From Liolophura sinensis (lineage: Eukaryota > Mollusca > Polyplacophora > Chitonida > Chitonidae): a DNA stretch of 64,000 bases. The stretch's first letter is position 1; the number at the start of each line of letters is the position of its first letter. The notes below the pieces were generated by a model. It saw only the letters and a list, made by a program, of their open reading frames with translations, ran no database searches and had not been told where the DNA came from. Shown one piece after another: positions 10,977 through 22,480 of this stretch. The position numbers and the translations under genes are program-made. Where the stretch lies: contig NC_088302.1 in the NCBI RefSeq assembly GCF_032854445.1, positions 8,363,338-8,427,337 of the forward strand, read 5' to 3'.

Positions 10977-12426
10977 TTTATTCATGTCATTATCGCACCT
11001 TTTTTATTAATTAAAATCATTGTATCTAATCAACAACGGACATCGGTGTAATTAGTAATGATATATATACTGTCCTGACGGTCAGTGCCCATAATTCCTG
11101 ACAGTTGGTCTTAAATACTGAGGGTAGCTTATAAAGGCAATGTTGCTAAGGCAGTTTCTGGCTTTTCTAGTTGAAATCAAAAAGACTCATTTGAAACTAT
11201 TTCAAGTGTTTTGATTAATAGAAAGCTAACATATAAACTGGGCAATTCATGTGTATTAATGGCATGAGTCCGACATGAATCTTTTTTGCATTCTTTTTTG
11301 AACACGCACTTGACATAACAAAAATTATATAGAAGTTAAACGTTAAACATCCTCAGTATCTCGGCATATCTTTATAAAGGAAACCTTGAGGTCATTCAAA
11401 TCGTTATTTGCAAGGCTTACGAGTATAACGTATCCTTAGTCTTAGTCCAAGATGAAATTTAGTTATTTGAACTATTTCTAATTCTGCATGGCCTGGCTTC
11501 AGTAAATATTTTTGTCATCAGTATCATCCGAAGCATGCAAACTAAGGCTACATAATGTTTGTCGAGTAACCATCGAGGGACATTTTGCATTTCATTTGCA
11601 TGCGTTATAAAATTTTACACTGCTTTGTTCTAATTTGTTCATGGTGTCAAACAATCAAAATTATCAAGATACTTATTAACACCTATATAAACAATAAGTT
11701 ATTGCCTGATGTTTCATTTTGAAAGTTGACGTATCGTTTGTCTGAAGCGAAGTGAGCATTCGTCGAAAACGTACTCACAGATCTATATCGCAGCACAATG
11801 GATATAGTGCTGTTGTAGAGCTTTAGAAGCATAGAGCCATTACTTTTCTCTTTCACAGATCTCCGGCACAAGCTTTAATCCAGGCAGTTAGTCTGAAACA
11901 TCCACTTCACCTTTGTACGGATTTCTTCAGGTGATACATTATACTTACAGTTAGTATTTACATACATTCACCCGAATTAAGATCTTCTGTTTCTTTATCC
12001 TTAATTTGACCACCTGAAATATGCTCTGTTTGTTTTTATCCAGGCCATGTTTCCTTTCAACTGCTTCAGGAATGGTTGTACGGCTTACGTTTCCTTACCA
12101 TTTAGCCTGGAACAACCACTTCACCTTCATAGGGTATACTGTTGGTGGTATCCCTGAGTGAATATTTACCCGTTTTCAGCCTTCCGTTGTGATTTTCCAT
12201 TGGCTTTCCGTTGATCTTGACTGCCTTAAGTACATTTGTTTGGATATATCCTGCTTGAATAAATGTTGTGTGGCTTCTCTTACATTTTTGTCAACGATGA
12301 GTAGTAATGATTAGAGTGCATAGTAGAACAGATCCCCGCTCAAAGCCCAGCCCGTTCTTAAACATTTCCAGATCGCTTGTGCTTCACAACCCTGTGAGTT
12401 GTTGAGTTGCTCCTCCAAAGGTGTTT

Positions 12427-12720
12427 TATTGCGAGTAATAAACAAACATAATTGCTGTGCGTGAAAAACTCACCATTTTCGCGAGGTTCTCATGGGCAGT
12501 TTTTATATCTGACTAACAATAAGTGATTGCCCAATCCTGGCTAAATGACAGCCATCAAAACTGAAAACGGTAAACTTTACGCCGGGATCGGAATGACCTG
12601 TTATGGATCATAATCCACACTTTCATCAACAAATGTAAGGCAACTGGCATTTATTTTTATCCCCGTTTTTGAACTTGCTCAAGCGGTATTTTATGAGAAT
12701 ATGGTACAGAGTGCATTTAT
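12427..12720. repeat. C-family repeat, copy C
   Basis: Diverged copy of the sequence at 3126-3425. It shares TTTTATTGCGAGTAATAAAC, AATCCTGGCTAAATGACAG, AATCCACACTTTCATCAAC and TTTTATCCCCGTTTTT. Noncoding. No copy is visible at the matching place in unit 2. Confidence 0.75.
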
Positions 12721-13246
12721 ATCAGAACACATTGACACTTGTGCAAGCTTTAGGGTGGGTGGGTTGAATTAACGCCATGGAGAAGTGAAAGATATCAAGA
12801 CAAGAGCAATTTTTGTGATGTATCACGGATTCTCCAGTTTGCAACTGGGCAATGTACGAGATAACTGGGAAGGATAATGAATCATAGCCTACATTTCCGA
12901 GTTCGTTGTCAGAACTGAAGACGGGAGTGTGGAGTTGTGGCGTTACAACATCGTAATGGCGCCCCTTGTGGCGTTAAGTCTTCGTTTCACGACACGCCGG
13001 GATCAATCAGTGCCTCAATTTGTACATTTCATACAATAAATATTTCAGGTCATACAATTCATCAATAAGGGATGATAATAATTGTTGTATATACCGCCCA
13101 TGTTAAAATGCAATGATCTACCTCAACTTGCGTCAGGTTCTATGTCACCACAGAAAGGGGCGTCACCTATACGTCGCAATGAAAGTTGGGGATGAAAACG
13201 TCATAAATTAAGAGAAACCAATACATAACGATATCACGAAAGTTGA
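12721..13246. other. Unannotated spacer inside unit 1
   Basis: No coding frame longer than about 60 codons and no element is recognised. The part around 13100-13180 (GTTAAAATGCA, GGTTCTATGTCAC) resembles 23300-23345 in unit 2 and so belongs to the duplicated backbone. Confidence 0.4.
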
Positions 13247-13249
13247 CTG

Positions 13250-14260
13250 CAGTACAGACACTTTCTTTAGAGTGTTGGTAGACAGCAATTAGAAAAACAA
13301 CACGACGAGTAGTCAGTTGATTTAACAAGAGTTTAGAGTTTTAACAACAGCACTCACATTTAGAAAGATCGAGGCCACTCTGCAAAACTTTGTGGTGAAG
13401 AAGATTTACTGCCGCATACCAGAATTATAAACCTTAAAGTCTTCTCTTATGGGCAGAAAATTGTTAAAGAGTTTACACCAGAATTGCTTTGGATTGTTGT
13501 AGATTTTTGATGACACGTCAGAGTAGGCAGCGGTTATTTGCTTAGATATGGACCCAAAATAGTTAGCAGAAACTCATTGTTCTGTCAATGATCGCAGATT
13601 GACAGTGTGCCTTGTCACTGTGGAGTTGTGTAATCAGGCATTGCGGAATCTGACACTCACTCCTCGCGGCGCTGTCCTAGCTTATGGAGCATATCCATTA
13701 TTCATGGGCTGCTGGGAATGGTGATCCACAATCCTGCTCTCATGGCTACGTCTAGGTTACCGATCCACACAGATAGCGCGTCCACAATCCATTCTATGTA
13801 GGCTATTCGCCTACAGCCTGTAAATCCAAAGGTGTCTCTGCTCATCATTTTCTCCTTCCGGCATGTCCGGTCCGTCACCGGAAGGCTTGGCTTAAAAAAC
13901 CGACATATATTCCCAACGGATTCCACCAGGCGTCGTTTGGTGGGTATTAAAAGTTATTACCTGTTGTTTCTGCACTGCCGTCCAGGTCGGCAGTCGACTC
14001 GACTTCCTGTCCTGTGACAGGGCCCTACAGTGAGAGCGCCTGAAATGTGATTGTAGCACAAAATAAGCCGGACTCTGTCATCATAGAGATGTTATGAGGT
14101 AGATGACAAATTCATAGGGTTTTTTGTACAGATGGATAGTTCATGATCAGTACTGTAAAACCCTGACTGAGTCAAATTGACAAGAGGCCGTATTACCCTA
14201 ATCATATGTGAATATAGACTTTTTGTCACACTTTCGTCGCTCGTAATATTTTTCTGTGCT
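13250..14260. repeat. Y module, copy Y1
   Basis: Begins AGTACAGACACTTTC and matches 23481-24520 (Y3) over about 1 kb, including GGTAGACAGCAATT, ATATCCATTATTCATGGG and ACTGAGTCAAATTGACAAG. The part from about 13620 to 13740 is nearly identical to 21765-21885 (Y2): GTGTAATCAGGCATTGCGG and CTCACTCCTCGCGGCGCTG are shared. Open frames are not preserved among copies, so no gene is called. Confidence 0.8.
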
Positions 14261-14269
14261 ACAAGTCTT

Positions 14270-15450
14270 TTACATCGTACATATTTAACAACTGTGACAT
14301 CTTATTATATATTACCTTCGTTTCTTTACAAACATTTAACAATCATTTACTTTAAAGACTAATTACTAGTTAATTAAAATAATTACTAATTACTTTACAG
14401 ATCATTACTAATGATTGTGGTCTCCGGTTTACGCCGAATTAGAAAAACGTACCTAATTAACAACCGATAGGGTTGTACTTAGCAATGATAAATACCGTCC
14501 TGACGGCCGCTGAATATATTTCATGTTAGCTAGCCTTAAATCATGAGAGCGGTTTACCACGGCGATGCCGCTAAGGCAGTCTGTGGATTGTCGGGTTGAA
14601 TATGTCAGTATTGAGCCAAACTTCGGGAAATCAAAAAACACAAACTATTTGAAGTCAATATTTTTCTTTATTGATTAATAAAAACCTGTAATGCAAACTG
14701 GACAATTCATGGATTTCAATGGCATACGTCTGACATACATCTTCTTTGGAATCTTTTTTTCAAAAACACTCTCTGTGCAAGAAAAATTATTTACAGGAAG
14801 AATAAAGAGTTAAATGAGCATTGCGAAATTAGATGTATTTTGAAAAGAACAGCATGGAAATGTCTTTCCATTTTTTTTTATTCTTTACTTATTTCTTAGG
14901 GCATTTTTCAACTTGAATTTTGCTATTCAGAAGTTGAGCACGTGCATGACATGGCGCTTTGTCATTTACATGACAGTAATGTGTTTTAAGAAACGTTAAA
15001 CGTGTGCTTGGCAGACATAACGTTATAATCCAAACCTTGATAGTTTTAATGTGATGTTGTTCAATTTGTTGGCTGCAAATCACCTTATAGTTCTACGACA
15101 ACTATGTATACTTAATATCTTAGTGGAAGGTGAAATGTAATTATTTGTATACAATTATATAGTTTTACTAATGCGATTTGAAACCTGCGAACAAAGACTG
15201 CGTAATGTTTGTCGACTAATTATCGAAGGAATTTTTTCATTTTCATAAAGTACGCGTTACTAAATGAAAATAATCAAGAGGATTAAATACCTATATGAAA
15301 CATGAATTATTTCATCTTGAAGGTAGGCGGACAGTTCTTTTGAATCGAGGTGAGCATTCATGGCCATGGCATCTCCAAAGGTACTTTAAAAGCCAATAAA
15401 TATATCAACATCATCTGCCTTAGAAGCTGAGCAAATCCACGTTCAGATGG
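14270..15450. repeat. X module, copy X2
   Basis: Matches X4 (about 24600-25620) and, less well, X1 and X3. Shared phrases are TACCGTCCTGACGGCCGCT near 14490, AAACTATTTGAAGTCAATA near 14643 and the TGTTTGTCGA(C/G)TAATTATCGA phrase near 15205. Noncoding and AT-rich. Confidence 0.7.
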
Positions 15451-16415
15451 CACAAACTACGGTATTATAGCAAATAAGACGTTTTAATGGAACAGAAGAC
15501 ATATTAACAGTGGATTTGACTGTGGCACCGCGTAGTTTCCTGTATGAGGTAAAATGTTGTCACTTAGCAGGAACTCCGAGAGTTAAGGTCGGTCGTACTG
15601 CAGATAGCGCGACAGATAGGGAGACATTGCATCTGGCAAGACTTGTGAGTTATTTAGTAATGACCAATGTAACTGATCGTATGTAACTGTATCGGCGTGG
15701 CTGATGATGGATTGTTTCCCGTGTTCTGATTGGGCAGCGGTTTTTCTGTGACGGGTTGAACTGACACTGAGCTGATAACGGGCGGGAAGGGATTGTCACT
15801 TGATGACATATCACTGCATGTTACGCTGCGATTTATGAGGAGGTGTGTCTTCATTGTCAAACAGTTCGCTGACAGCACTAATCCGTTATGATGAGTTTAC
15901 TTCTCGCTAGACCGGGGAAGCATTCTGACGTGTACTCTCGAAAATCCATTTTGTCTTTCCATTTGTTTCAAGTACAACTGTACATAAGCTCAACGCTGTA
16001 ACACAGCCTTGATTCGAAGGCTTTAAACAACCAAACATTCATTACGGAAATTCTAATGTACAAAATGTGTTTTACTTGATCGTGAAACCCAAAAATGTTG
16101 TCCCATAAGCAGTTTCCATGGTACAATCCTGACCTGTGTTAAACGAAATGACTATAAAGTTGGTAAACTAGATACCTGCCGTCTTAAGGCCTAGCGGAAG
16201 AAGATAGGAAACTTATTGGAAAGGCATTAAATGTTGTTTTGTTGTTTGTCTTAACGACAGCATTTAAAATAAGTCGTTAAATATTTGTAAACAAAATCGA
16301 TTACTCGCTGTTTTGTTTTAATTAAGGAGAGACGTTTTAACAACAGCATTTAAAATAAGTCGTTAAATATTTGTAAAAAAATCGATTTGTCGCTGTTTAT
16401 TTTTAATCATGTCGC

Positions 16416-16746
16416 ATAAGTATGGCCGAGTTTGCTGAGGTTTCCGCTAAGCTTATGGTGTAATTAGATTTGCCACGGATATATCGTTACACTGTCAAAG
16501 GACATAAAGGAAAAGAGATCAGAATATTCTGTGTAGAGACCGCATTGACGTTTGCACTTAACACAATATAGCTTAACCACGGCATTTTTCTTCATAATGG
16601 ATATATTCTCTTTACCAGCGACTGGTGTTTATGAATTATTCCTGATATTTTGGTCGTCACGGGAACATTACCATGTTATGCAGCAATTATTTATCTGTCG
16701 GACAGAAGGTGAGTGGATACATTGACAGATCGAGCACATGTCTGTG
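16416..16746. other. Near-invariant 331-bp noncoding block, unit 1 copy
   Basis: Compared with 26573-26903, this 331-bp block has three substitutions and no indels. Surrounding duplicated sequence is clearly more diverged. It contains a 13-codon reading frame from ATGGCCGAG at 16422 and an AGAAG|GTGAGTGG sequence with the GT at 16709-16710, which matches a strong 5' splice-site consensus on the plus strand. A third diverged copy lies at 490-585. It could be a promoter/first exon, a noncoding RNA or a recently gene-converted tract; sequence alone does not decide. Confidence 0.7.
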
Positions 16747-17150
16747 ATTATAAAATCCACCATGTCTGGTCCGTGCGCTATCAGTGTCGAAGAATTAAAC
16801 ATATGGAGATTCCTGCACATTTACTTTTATTATTATTTATTTACTTAATTATTTGATTAGTGTGTAATTCCCTGCACACAAACTCTTATAACTACACAGG
16901 GTTGAAGGCAGGTTGTCGCTTTCTCATTCTTAAGCGATTTTATCAAAATCACCCCAAAATTATCATCGAATTTTTGGATGTGTAATTGAGTATTACTTTA
17001 AATAAACGATTCTACAAGAATTCCTGAAACCAACACTGCTTTATCGTAGCACAACGTATATGTTCGTGTCGGACCTTACACGTGCATAGCGAAATTATCT
17101 CGTCCTCATATTTTTGATACATACACCTTTGTTTTAATCCGAGCATGTTG

Positions 17151-17388
17151 TGGCCGATGTGGTTAGCGTGCCTTGACCCAGAAGTCATTCATCTCATGTG
17201 GTTTCTGCGAGTTCAAGTCGAGCACATCTCCGGCCGTACGTGGTGAGGTCTTTCGGCGACCTGCGGATGACCGTGGGTTTCCCTTGGGCTCTGCCTTTTT
17301 CCTCTTACCATAACGCTGACCGCCGTGGTATAAGTGAAATATTTTTGATTACGCGTAAAACATCAATCAAGTAGATAAACAAATAATC
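17151..17388 (+). mobile_element. Old SINE, present in both units (unit 1 copy)
   Basis: It keeps a tRNA-like head (GGTTAGCGTGCCTTGACCC), B-box-like GCGAGTTCAAGTCGAGC, the CTCCGGCCGTACGTGG body, GTGGGTTTCCCTTGGG and a decayed tail. The copy at 27245-27480 is at the matching position and shares its idiosyncratic changes, such as ATTACGCGTAAAACATCAAT, so the insertion predates the duplication. Confidence 0.85.
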
Positions 17389-18660
17389 AGTTTGCTTGGA
17401 ACATCCACTCTACCATCGCGTTGTCTGATTTAATCAGGTGATGCATTATACGTGAGATGAGATCTTTTGTTTTATTGCCTTAAATATATTTTTTTGTGTA
17501 TATTCACGACACATTTCGCTTGATCTGCTTGAAGAAGGGTTATATGCTTAATCGCTCCTTTCACATCTATGTGAACGACGCGTTGTATAAATAATTCAAT
17601 AAATCGTTGTATCGATTACAAGCTGAATGAATGAGGCAGTCACCCAAATCTTGAGGATCATTCAAAAAAGCCTATTTTGAAACACTCACTGATTCTTACC
17701 CAGTATGCTCTGTTTTGTGTATGACTTCGCACAGGTGATTAAAGTCCATTGAAATATCTTAAATAAGCCGATATTTTGTCTTTTAGAAAAAGACATCGAG
17801 AAAATCTCTTTATAAGCCAGCCCCGGAACATGACTCGACTTGTAATGGATGGAAGTAGACGCACTCGATCATTTAAACAAGTGCACCTAGATGTCACCAA
17901 CCGAGGCGTCTTGAAGTAAATGAGGCTACTTGGTCCCACTCTGTGACATGCGCAGTCTATATTCCTCTAAAGAACAGATGAATAATGTGTCTGACTGCAA
18001 ATGTTGTGTTAGATTAAGAAGTTTACACTAAGTTGATTTATGGTAATTAACAAGGAAATAGTTGTTGTCGCGCCATATGACTGTTACATGTAGACACTTC
18101 GGGCCCATATTATGTCAAGACAAGATGTTAAGTTTCCTACCAGCTCTGTATGTGACGCTATAGACAGGACTTTAAATAAAACATTTAATTCAATTGACCA
18201 CACCTGTCTACAACTAGTCTTGAAACAAAATTGTAATAACCTTCAGTTATGAGGAGAAATTCGGGAGAATTAGTTTTCTGTTTTTTACTTTTTTACGCAA
18301 AGAGCATGTTTGTACGTGATCTTGGAAATTCTGCAACTTGCTTAACTGGATGAAGATTTCTAACCAGACTCTGTACTTGATGATATATATTGTTTTACCT
18401 CTCTCTCCCTTTTCACCTGCACGATGTTCTTCACCACCCATCAAACTTTTGTTCTTCGCCACTAGGTCTTTCCACACATACCTTTCCTATTTCTCAAAGC
18501 CACCATCCTCTCTTCTTAAACCCACCGCTTTCTCCTGCCAAAGACACCATCTTCTAAAATAGCACCCTAATTGAGGTCCTATTGAGGCAGCTATCTCACT
18601 GTCGTCGCTGCTGTGGCTTTACTCTCCATGCCGTACGGTTATAATTATAATTGATTATTC

Positions 18661-20315
18661 ACCTATTTGAACCTACATGTCTCCTGTCAACAGCCCACAC
18701 CTGTTTGAACCTACATGTCTCCTGTCCACAGCCCACACCTGTTTGAGCCTACACGACTCCTGTCCACAGCCTGCACCTGTTTACCCAATTCGTCTCCTAT
18801 CTACAGCCCACACCTGTTTGAGCCTACACGACTCCTGTCCACAGCCTGCACCTGTTGAAGCCTACGTGTCTCCTGTCCACAGCCCACACCTGTTTGAGCC
18901 TACACGACTCCTGTCCACAGCCCACAAGTTTGAGCCTACGTGTCTCCTGTCCACAGCCTGCACCTGTTGAACCTACACGACTCCTGTCCACAGCCTACAC
19001 CTGTTGAACCTACACGTCTCCTCTCAACAGCCCACACCTGTTTGAACCTACATGTCTCCTGTCTACAGCCCACACCTGTTTGAGCCTACACGACTCCTGT
19101 CCACAGCCTGCACGTATTGAACCTACCCGTCTCCTGTCCACAGCCCACAAGTTTGAGCCTACGCGTCTCCTGTCCACAGCCTACATCTGTCTGAACCTAC
19201 ACGTCTCCTGTCCACAGCCCACAAGTTTGAGCCTACACATATCCTGTCCACAGCCTACACCTGTTGAAGCCTACATGTCCCCTGTACACAGTCCACACCT
19301 GTTTGAACCGAAACGTCTCCTGTTCACAGCCCACACGTCAGCTGTCCACAGCCTACAACTGGTCCTAACCTTACAGATCTTCCCCAGTCAACATGGCCAA
19401 CACCTTTCTGAGCTTTCAGGTCCCCTGCCCTCAGCCAAGGCCTTTCTTAGCCTACACGTCTTAGCGTACAAGTCTCCCTTCCGCAGCCCCCAGTTGCTTG
19501 AGATTACACGTCTCTTACCCACAGGCCACACCTGCCGGAACCTACATGTCTCCTGACCACAGCCCACACCTGCTGGAGCCTACACGTATCCTGTCCACAC
19601 TTGCTGGAGCCTACACGTCTCTTACCCACAGCCCACACCTGCTGGAGCCTACATGTCTCCTGACCACAGCCCACACCTACTGGAGCCTACATGTCTTCTG
19701 ACCACAGCCCACACCTGCTGAAGCCTACATGTCTTTGACCACAGCCCACACCTGCTGAAGCCTACATGTCTTCTGACCACAGCCCACACCTGCTGGAGTC
19801 TACATGTCTTTGACCACAGCCCACACCTGCTGGAGCCTACATGTCTCCTGACCACAGCCCACACCTGCTGGAGCCTACATGTCTTCTGACCACAGCCCAC
19901 ACCTGCTAGAGCCTACATGTCTCCTGACCACAGCCCACACCTGCTGGAGCCTACATGTCTCCTAACCACAGCCCACACCTGCTGGAGCCTACATGTCTCC
20001 TGACCACAGCCCACACCTGCTGGAGCCTACATGTCTTCTGATCAAAGCCCACACCTGCTGGAGCCTACATGTCTCCTGACCACAGCCCACACCTGCTGGA
20101 GCCTACATGTCTTTGACCACAGCCCACACCTGCTGGAGCCTACATGTCTCCTGACCACAGCCCACACCTGCTGGAGCCTACATGTCTCCTGACCACAGCC
20201 CACACCTGCTGGGGCCTACATGTCTTCTGACCACAGCCCACACCTGCTGGAGCCTACATGTCTCCTGACCACAGCCCACACCTGCTGGGGCCTACATGTC
20301 TTCTGACCACAGCCC
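18661..20315. repeat. Minisatellite array 1, 38-bp unit, about 40-45 copies
   Basis: The typical unit is CTGACCACAGCCCACACCTG followed by CTGGAGCCTACATGTCTC; some copies lack two or more bases. The left half (to about 19480) is mixed, with GTCCACAG and TTTGAGCC variants and degenerate copies around 19330-19520. The right half (about 19540-20315) is far more uniform. Long open frames on both strands across the array arise because three 38-bp units make 114 bp, which keeps frame; they are repeat artefacts. The right edge (ACAGCCCGCTCTTTATCAG) matches the right edge of array 2. Confidence 0.95.
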
Positions 20316-20319
20316 GCTC

Positions 20320-21600
20320 TTTATCAGTTCCTAATCGCTAAGCTTTTTTCAGCCGAGACTTGAGTTTCAAACGTTATTTTTACATGAAATAAAAAAAGGT
20401 AAAATAAAGCTAAGAATAATCCGAGGAAGAAGAGTTTTCATTCCTGAACTAGGAATCAGTAATTCCATATTGTTTGCCATTTGGTAGACATCAATACAGA
20501 GAGCCGTTAACTCTGCTTTGGGAATGGCCTATTACGAGTCATTTCTATCACAGAATTCAAAGCATTTTACAAGTATGTTATCATTTTTGCGCGCTCGTGA
20601 TGTATTTGATGTGAATAATAATACAGGCAGTTTTGATACCTGGCATATGGACATCAATTCGAGCTATTCAATAGGTTAGCTGCTTTAACGCCCTGGTGTT
20701 GCGATTCTCCTGTTGACAAGTTGGTGATGATTCGACTGGCTGGACAATATGATAAACCGACGCGTGCATTTACAGGCCCTTAGTATACACATGTATTAAA
20801 CTGATATTGTCTGGTGACCCAAAACATGACGATGTGAACGAGTTCTGCTGTTGAGTTGGAGGATTAATAAGGGACATTGGACTTGAAACTAGAATATCGG
20901 CGATTTATGTATTTATTTATTTGATTGGTGTTTTACGCCATACACAAGAATATTTCACTTATAACGGTCAGCATCATGGTGGGAGGATACCGGGCAGAAC
21001 CAGGAGGAAACCCACGACCATGCGCAGGTTACCATCATACCTTACACGTACGTAGGAAAGAAAGCTAGCGTGAGGTGGACTTACGTCGACGATAGTATGC
21101 TAATTGTTGTCTGGTCATACATGTTAGCTGAAGGAAGACCACGTGGCAGTTTATTAATACTTAGGTGTTATTCTAACTGGTCTTCCCTGACCATGTAGTA
21201 ATGAGCGAGATTAGAGCCGAACCTGTCCTGAACCTGAACACGTTGACCACTATGAGATCAATTATATATAGGGTGCATTTTCATTCTTCCAGCGGTAACT
21301 AGATTACAATCTGTGAAAGTTCTCAACCTCTCCCTTTGCTACTCGAGTCCTCCCAACTGATGAGCACGGCCGTCATGGCTACCTCCTCAATTCCTAAAAC
21401 TAAATACTTTCTCTCTGATATTTGTTGTTACCAATAGCCTTCAAGTCGATTTTGCATTAGCTGCAACGGAGATATGCAAAAAGCGGACAAAATCCAAATC
21501 TTTTGACAATGAAACACGTCTTTCATATTCAGAAGCGATGATGTCGCTTATTAGAGATTGATCGGTAATGCTTAATTGCACAAACATTAACGTTTTCAGC
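20320..21600. repeat. W module, copy W1
   Basis: Noncoding and paralogous to 29660-29825 plus 32467-33600 in unit 2. Landmarks are CTATTACGAGTCATTTC near 20527, TACACATGTATTAAA near 20786, AAAACATGACGATGTGAAC near 20821 and GGATTAATAAGGGACATTGG near 20861. It holds the minus-strand SINE at 20908-21092. Confidence 0.75.
20908..21092 (-). mobile_element. Old SINE, minus strand, present in both units (unit 1 copy)
   Basis: The tail is on the left (TATTTATTTGATTGGTGTTT), then TATTTCACTTATAACGG, CATGGTGGGAGG and GAAACCCACGACCAT. It is 5'-truncated in the body near 21092. The copy at 32917-33102 is at the matching site with the same CGTGAGGTGGACTTACGTCG junction, so it predates the duplication. 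Confidence 0.85.
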
Positions 21601-21639
21601 TTTCATGGGCGAGGAGAACCGGTAGAGAACTTTACTGGA

Positions 21640-22480
21640 ATTGAATTTTTTGTTGTTTTTTGATGACACCTCAAAGTGGGTTGTGGTGATTTGCATAGAT
21701 ATGAACCCAAACTTTGAAGCACAAACTCATTGGTCTGTCAGTAACTGCAGATTGACTGCACTTGTCACTGTGGAGTTGTGTAATCAGGCATTGCGGAATC
21801 TGACACTCACTCCTCGCGGCGCTGTCCTAGCTTATGGAGCATATCCATTATTCATGGGCTGCTGGGAATGGTGATCCACAATCCTGCTCTCCCGGCTAAA
21901 TCTAGGTAACCAATCCACACAGATAACACGTTCACAATCCACGGCTATTCGCCAACAGCCTGCAAGTCCAAATGTGTCTCGGCTCATAATTTTCTCTTTC
22001 CGGTCCGTCACTTTAGGTCACTGACTTGTAAAACCGACATATATTCCCATCGAGTCCGCAAGGCAGCGTTTACTGGGTTCTTAAAGTTGTCACTGCTAAG
22101 TGAAGAGTTCCAGTGGAGTCAAATCCTCCAATCTTGTATGGGTTACCTCTCAGCGTTTGCGTAAATCTCCCTGTCCTGTCTACTGCCCCGCTCTGTCCCT
22201 CACAGCTTCTGACAACTTCACCTGTTGTTTCTGTACTTCCGTTCAAGTCGACAGTCGACTCCACTTTCTATCCTGTGACACGGCAACTACGGCGAGAGCG
22301 TCTGCTGTTTGGTTTTAACCTGAAATAAGTCTCTATTCTGTTATCATGGAGAAATCAGGTAGTGGGTACTACATTCACCATATAGTTTGTATTCATAGAC
22401 AGTGCATGTTGAGTGCTATTCATGGTTTATATTAAACTATTTTCAGGTCATCTATTTTAGCTTTTACATAGTGCATATAA
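21640..22480. repeat. Y module, copy Y2
   Basis: Paralogous to Y4 (33650-34335) and Y1. It shares GTTTGTTGATGACAC-like starts, GGAGCATATCCATTATTCAT, CACGGCTATTCGCC, AAACCGACATATATTCCCA and TTTCTGTACTTCCGTTCA. Open frames at 21641-21874, 22100-22318 and 22070-22264 are not conserved in the other copies. Confidence 0.75.

Larger units (their letters stand above)
15540..18560. repeat. Z module, copy Z1
   Basis: About 3 kb of noncoding sequence paralogous to 25799-28440. It contains the 331-bp near-identical block (16416-16746), an old SINE (17151-17388), a 63-bp identical stretch (17833-17895) and a local duplication of about 77 bp at 16254-16408 that is single in unit 2 (26488-26562). The segment before the minisatellite (18400-18560) is pyrimidine-rich. 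Open frames at 15654-15878, 17739-17939 and 18247-18477 show no domain. Confidence 0.75.
10780..22480. repeat. Tandem segmental duplication, unit 1 (about 11.7 kb)
   Basis: Unit 1 carries in order: X1 (about 10780-11880), a C-family copy (12427-12720), Y1 (13250-14260), X2 (14270-15450), Z1 (15540-18560), a 38-bp minisatellite (18661-20315), W1 (20320-21600) and Y2 (21640-22480). The same order recurs in unit 2. Anchor pairs include 10981/22592, 13251/23481, 15611/25871, 16531/26688 and 20504/32476. Unit 1 has about 1.6 kb (11400-13090) that is shrunken in unit 2. No gene is recognised in it. Confidence 0.85.

Noticed and set aside
18677-19900. Long open frames on both strands with a repeated HLFEPT / VWAVVRRHVG-type protein motif
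   Set aside because: They lie wholly inside the 38-bp minisatellite. Three units (114 bp) preserve frame, so stop-free frames arise by chance on both strands, and indels switch frames repeatedly.
18661-20315. Possible CRISPR array
   Set aside because: Units are contiguous tandem copies without unique spacers, and the DNA is eukaryotic.
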